Source: an uncultured bacterium | Lineage (GTDB): Bacteria; Bacillota; Clostridia; Lachnospirales; Lachnospiraceae | DNA: 33,037 nucleotides | Direction of reading: 5' to 3' | NCBI GenBank assembly: GCA_947651225.1 | Contig: CANSYK010000038.1 | Span: 1 to 33,037 of the forward strand | Shown: piece after piece, positions 30,315 to 33,037 of the stretch | How positions within the stretch are numbered: the stretch's first letter is position 1 | Layout of the letters: every line of letters begins with the position of its first letter | The notes under the pieces: generated by a model | Database searches by the model: none | What the model saw: only the letters and a program-made list of their open reading frames with translations | What the model was told of the DNA's origin: nothing | Translations under genes and position numbers: made by a program

Positions 30315-30836
30315 TTACTCTCTTCTCTTCCTTTTAAAAGATGGCACTACGGCTAACAGTGTCAGCAAATATCCAAACAACAAATCATGCAGATAGCCTT
30401 CATTAAATTCACTGGATACTTCTCTTAAATCAGGAATAGACTGGTATGCTGCCACAAAACTGATATCCAGTTCCTGCATCACTTCAACCGCAACAGAAAT
30501 GTTATGTGCAAAATAAACGGCTACCAGAACAAGCAGGATACAGATTACCGCACCCACAATATTCATTCTGCCTCCAAGCAGTTCAAATCCTTTAAATGCA
30601 CAGATCATCATAACAAAACCAGCGATTCCCGCAATAAATCCCATCTGGTATATTACAACCCAGAGCACAACGCCAATCAACACACCAACAAAGGCTCCTA
30701 CAATGCCCGTTATCATGTTTATCGGTTTTTCCTCCATAGGAGGTACAGGATTTTGTCCTCCATAAGAACTTACAAAATCTGCCGCACTCGCATTCTCCTG
30801 TGCTCCCTGTTCCTGTTTTTCAAAATTCTCTTCCAT
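30315..30836 (-). CDS. Multi-pass membrane protein, unknown function
   Basis: The product is 173 residues. A hydrophilic, Gln/Glu/Ala-rich N-terminus (1-38) precedes about four transmembrane helices (MITGIVGAFVGVLIGVVLWV, MGFIAGIAGFVMMICAF, NIVGAVICILLVLVAVYFA, LLFGYLLTLLAVVPSF) and a basic end, FKRKRRE. Glycine-rich helices suggest tight packing. The pattern recalls small Clostridia membrane proteins annotated without function. The ATG at 30836 is preferred (AGGAGG, 5 bases); an ATG at 30851 precedes that site. Its own promoter and terminator make it a single-gene unit. Confidence 0.7.
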   Translation of the reverse strand: MEENFEKQEQGAQENASAADFVSSYGGQNPVPPMEEKPINMITGIVGAFVGVLIGVVLWVVIYQMGFIAGIAGFVMMICAFKGFELLGGRMNIVGAVICILLVLVAVYFAHNISVAVEVMQELDISFVAAYQSIPDLREVSSEFNEGYLHDLLFGYLLTLLAVVPSFKRKRRE

Positions 30837-30871
30837 TATTTCCTCCTTCATTTGTTTTTTTATCGACCTCT

Positions 30872-30877
30872 ATTATA
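30872..30877 (-). promoter_or_regulatory. -10 element for the membrane-protein gene
   Basis: On the minus strand TATAAT (30877-30872), with a poor -35 (TTTTCA) 17 bases upstream, about 36 bases ahead of the start codon. Confidence 0.5.
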
Positions 30878-30954
30878 CCATTAAACAGCCTAAATGAAAA
30901 GTCTCTTTTATTATTTTTTTGAAATCATCTGTTTTACTATTTATAAATATTTTC

Positions 30955-30983
30955 TTGCCGATTCTATCCTATCCGGTTATAAT
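30955..30983 (+). promoter_or_regulatory. ABC-F gene promoter
   Basis: TTGCCG (30955-30960), 17 bases, TATAAT (30978-30983). Transcription would start near 30990, giving a leader of about 47 bases. Confidence 0.7.
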
Positions 30984-31036
30984 AAAAAATACACTTTAAG
31001 AAATTACTATTTTTCAAAAAGTCAGGAGGAATACAC

Positions 31037-32980
31037 ATGATTTTACAATGCAGCCATATCCACAAGGCTTTTATTACAGAAGTTGTCTTATCCGACATCT
31101 CTTTTCATATAAATGAGAACGAAAAAGCGGCAATCGTAGGAGTCAACGGCTCTGGAAAATCAACTTTAATAAAAATTATCATGAACGAACTGTCAGCAGA
31201 CAGCGGCGATGTCATCATCGCTAAAGATACCAGCATTGGCTATCTGGCGCAGAATCAGGAATATGAATCCAATCACAGTATTATGGAAGAAATGCAAAAT
31301 GCCAAACCAGAAATCTTACAACTTGAAAAACAGCTTGAAAAACTTTCCGCTAAAATGAATGAGGTTTCCGGTGAAAGCCTGCAAACTTGTATCAGGCAGT
31401 TTGATACAGCACAACAGCGCTTTGACCAGTTAAACGGCTATGCCTACCAAAGCGAATTGACTGGCGTCTTAAAAGGACTTGGATTTGCTGCAGAAGATTT
31501 TGACAAACCAGTTTCTTCTTTATCAGGAGGAGAAAAAACAAGGGTAGCCCTGGCAAAAATGCTTTTAACCGCTCCTGATTTAATTATTCTTGATGAGCCT
31601 ACCAACCATTTGGATTTAAATGCCATCCACTGGCTGGAAGGTTATCTTGCCCAGTACCGGGGAGCTGTATTAATTGTAGCACATGACCGCTATTTCCTGG
31701 ACAAAATTGTTACTAAAGTTGTTGAACTGCGCAGTACCAAAGCGACTGTATACAGCGGTAACTATACAGATTATTCCCTAAAACGGCAGGCAATGCTTGA
31801 CACTATGATGAAACAGTACCTGAACCAACAGGCCGAAATTAAGCATCAGGAAGAAGTTATTACAAAACTTCGTCAGTTCAACCGTGAAAAGTCAATTAAG
31901 CGTGCTGAAAGCCGTGAAAAGCAATTGGATAAAATAGAACGCCTCGAAAAGCCAACAGAAGAACACACCCAGATGCAGCTTCTTTTTACTCCCCGAATAC
32001 AAAGCGGCAACGATGTACTGACAGTGGAGAACTTGAGCAAAAGCTTCGACAGCGTCCCTCTTTTTGAAAATATAAACTTTACATTAAAACGCAAAGAACA
32101 TGTTGCCATTATCGGTGATAACGGCACTGGAAAAACAACACTGCTTAAAATTTTAAATGAATTGATTCCGGCCGATACAGGCACTTTTACTCTTGGCACA
32201 AATGTCTGTATTGGTTACTATGACCAGGAACATCACGTTCTTCATATGGAAAAAACCGTCTTTGAAGAAATTCAGGATACCTATCCCCATATGAACAATA
32301 CGGAAGTGCGAAATGTCCTGGCGGCATTTCTTTTTACTGGAGATGATGTTTTTAAACAGGTAAAAAGCTTAAGCGGCGGGGAACGTGGACGTGTTTCGCT
32401 TGCTAAACTAATGTTATCCGATGCCAATTTTTTAATATTAGACGAGCCTACCAACCATTTAGATATTGATTCTAAAGCAATTTTGGAACATGCTATTAAC
32501 CAGTTTGAAGGAACGGTGCTTTATGTGTCGCATGACCGCTATTTTATCAATACAACAGCCCACCGCATCCTGGATTTGACCAATCACTCTCTGTTAAACT
32601 ATATTGGAAACTACGATTACTATTTAGAAAAAAAAGAAGCCGTCGAGCAGGCACATCAAAATCTGTCCGCTGTATCTTCTTCTGCCCCTGCTTTTACAAA
32701 AAACAGTTTGGCAGACGATGAGAAAAAAGAAAACAAACTTTCCTGGCAGCAGCAAAAAGAAGAGCAGGCACACCTCCGAAAAATCAAAAACGAACTGCAG
32801 AAAGTAGAAAAAGAGATTGAAACCTTAGAAGAAGAAAATAAAGAAATTAATGAAGCGCTCTGCAATCCTGCAAACGCTACCAACAGTGCCTACTTGCAAG
32901 AACTTGCAGAAAAAAAAGCCGGGAACGACTCCCGGCTTGAAGAATTAATGGAACAATGGGAAGAACTGTCTGACAGCTAG
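31037..32980 (+). CDS. ABC-F family ATPase
   Basis: The product is 647 residues. It has two ATPase domains and no membrane segments. Domain 1: Walker A GVNGSGKST (~35-43), signature SSLSGGEKTR, Walker B LIILDEPTNHLDL. Domain 2: Walker A GDNGTGKTT, signature KSLSGGERGR, LILDEPTNHLDID. The interdomain linker (~245-300; KLRQFNREKSIKRAESREKQ) is the ABC-F hallmark that reaches into the ribosome, and a C-terminal coiled coil (~560-645, Lys/Glu-rich) follows a low-complexity joint. ABC-F proteins act on stalled or starting ribosomes; some give antibiotic resistance. This one resembles the housekeeping Uup/YdiF-type more than the Vga/Lsa resistance types. The ribosome binding site is AGGAGG, 7-8 bases ahead. 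Confidence 0.9.
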   Translation: MILQCSHIHKAFITEVVLSDISFHINENEKAAIVGVNGSGKSTLIKIIMNELSADSGDVIIAKDTSIGYLAQNQEYESNHSIMEEMQNAKPEILQLEKQLEKLSAKMNEVSGESLQTCIRQFDTAQQRFDQLNGYAYQSELTGVLKGLGFAAEDFDKPVSSLSGGEKTRVALAKMLLTAPDLIILDEPTNHLDLNAIHWLEGYLAQYRGAVLIVAHDRYFLDKIVTKVVELRSTKATVYSGNYTDYSLKRQAMLDTMMKQYLNQQAEIKHQEEVITKLRQFNREKSIKRAESREKQLDKIERLEKPTEEHTQMQLLFTPRIQSGNDVLTVENLSKSFDSVPLFENINFTLKRKEHVAIIGDNGTGKTTLLKILNELIPADTGTFTLGTNVCIGYYDQEHHVLHMEKTVFEEIQDTYPHMNNTEVRNVLAAFLFTGDDVFKQVKSLSGGERGRVSLAKLMLSDANFLILDEPTNHLDIDSKAILEHAINQFEGTVLYVSHDRYFINTTAHRILDLTNHSLLNYIGNYDYYLEKKEAVEQAHQNLSAVSSSAPAFTKNSLADDEKKENKLSWQQQKEEQAHLRKIKNELQKVEKEIETLEEENKEINEALCNPANATNSAYLQELAEKKAGNDSRLEELMEQWEELSDS

Positions 32981-32984
32981 AGCG

Positions 32985-33037
32985 GGTGTGTAGAATAAAC
33001 TGTGTATTTATCACAGAAAATTCGACACACCACTTTT
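32985..33037 (+). terminator. ABC-F gene terminator, cut by the window end
   Basis: Nested stem: GGTGTGT (32985-32991)/ACACACC (33025-33031), an inner GAAT/ATTC and CTGTG/CACAG, followed by ACTTTT at the window edge. It starts 5 bases after the stop codon. Confidence 0.7.

Noticed and set aside
31037-32980. Antibiotic-resistance ABC-F
   Set aside because: The linker is short-to-moderate and Lys/Arg/Glu-rich as in housekeeping Uup/YdiF types; nothing visible points to a Vga/Lsa/Msr-type resistance loop. Left as generic ABC-F.

Overview
The window looks like a chromosomal piece of a butyrate-producing Clostridia (Lachnospiraceae-type) genome. The signs are low-GC DNA, strong GGAGG ribosome binding sites, a butyryl-CoA:acetate CoA-transferase, a single-chain clostridial-type PurL, an acetyl-type MetA, rubrerythrin, and several Lachnospiraceae-typical families (DUF4317, DUF5685, DnaJ-TPR with a Cys-rich tail). 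Most genes lie on the minus strand. No phage, insertion sequence or CRISPR array is visible.

Layout. 1-1300: scrap DNA. A piece of a metallo-beta-lactamase-fold gene (-) abuts the 3' end of an unrelated gene (+), followed by an intact winged-helix gene and a strong terminator. 1407-2468: a zinc-ribbon protein and a half-length DUF4317 protein. 2631-8895: a five-gene operon (-) combining a beta-propeller-like/solute-binding lipoprotein, two MalF/MalG-type permeases, a HlyD/MacA-type adaptor and a MacB-periplasmic-domain-like protein. It has no ATPase and no FtsX-type permease. 9122-10626: a divergent two-component system damaged by two deletions; the kinase is a pseudogene. 10657-12314: a MepA-like MATE efflux gene behind a promoter and a long leader with mutually exclusive hairpins and a terminator, very likely a riboswitch (guanidine-IV/mepA class is my best guess). 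12474-13817: butyryl-CoA:acetate CoA-transferase, then a 59-residue orphan ORF. 14202-16826: a five-gene minus-strand operon (zinc ribbon, DUF5685, DnaJ-TPR, 77-residue protein, FlK-like thioesterase). 16963-30836: housekeeping genes on the minus strand: pncB, two identical tRNA-Gly, purL, a PrsA/SurA-like foldase, metAA, ligA, a pseudouridine synthase, a membrane-anchored unknown, tRNA-Arg, tRNA-Leu, rubrerythrin, rpsU and a membrane protein. 31037-32980: an ABC-F ATPase (+).

A short interspersed repeat with core GTTACTATTCACGG, and a 3' half ending in GTCTGGCGCTG, recurs seven times as full or partial copies, mostly at gene ends. One copy forms the last codons of the MATE gene.

The points most worth following are the MATE leader switch, the hybrid ABC/adaptor cassette with its broken two-component system, and the repeat family. 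All family calls are from reading the sequence; no database search was possible.
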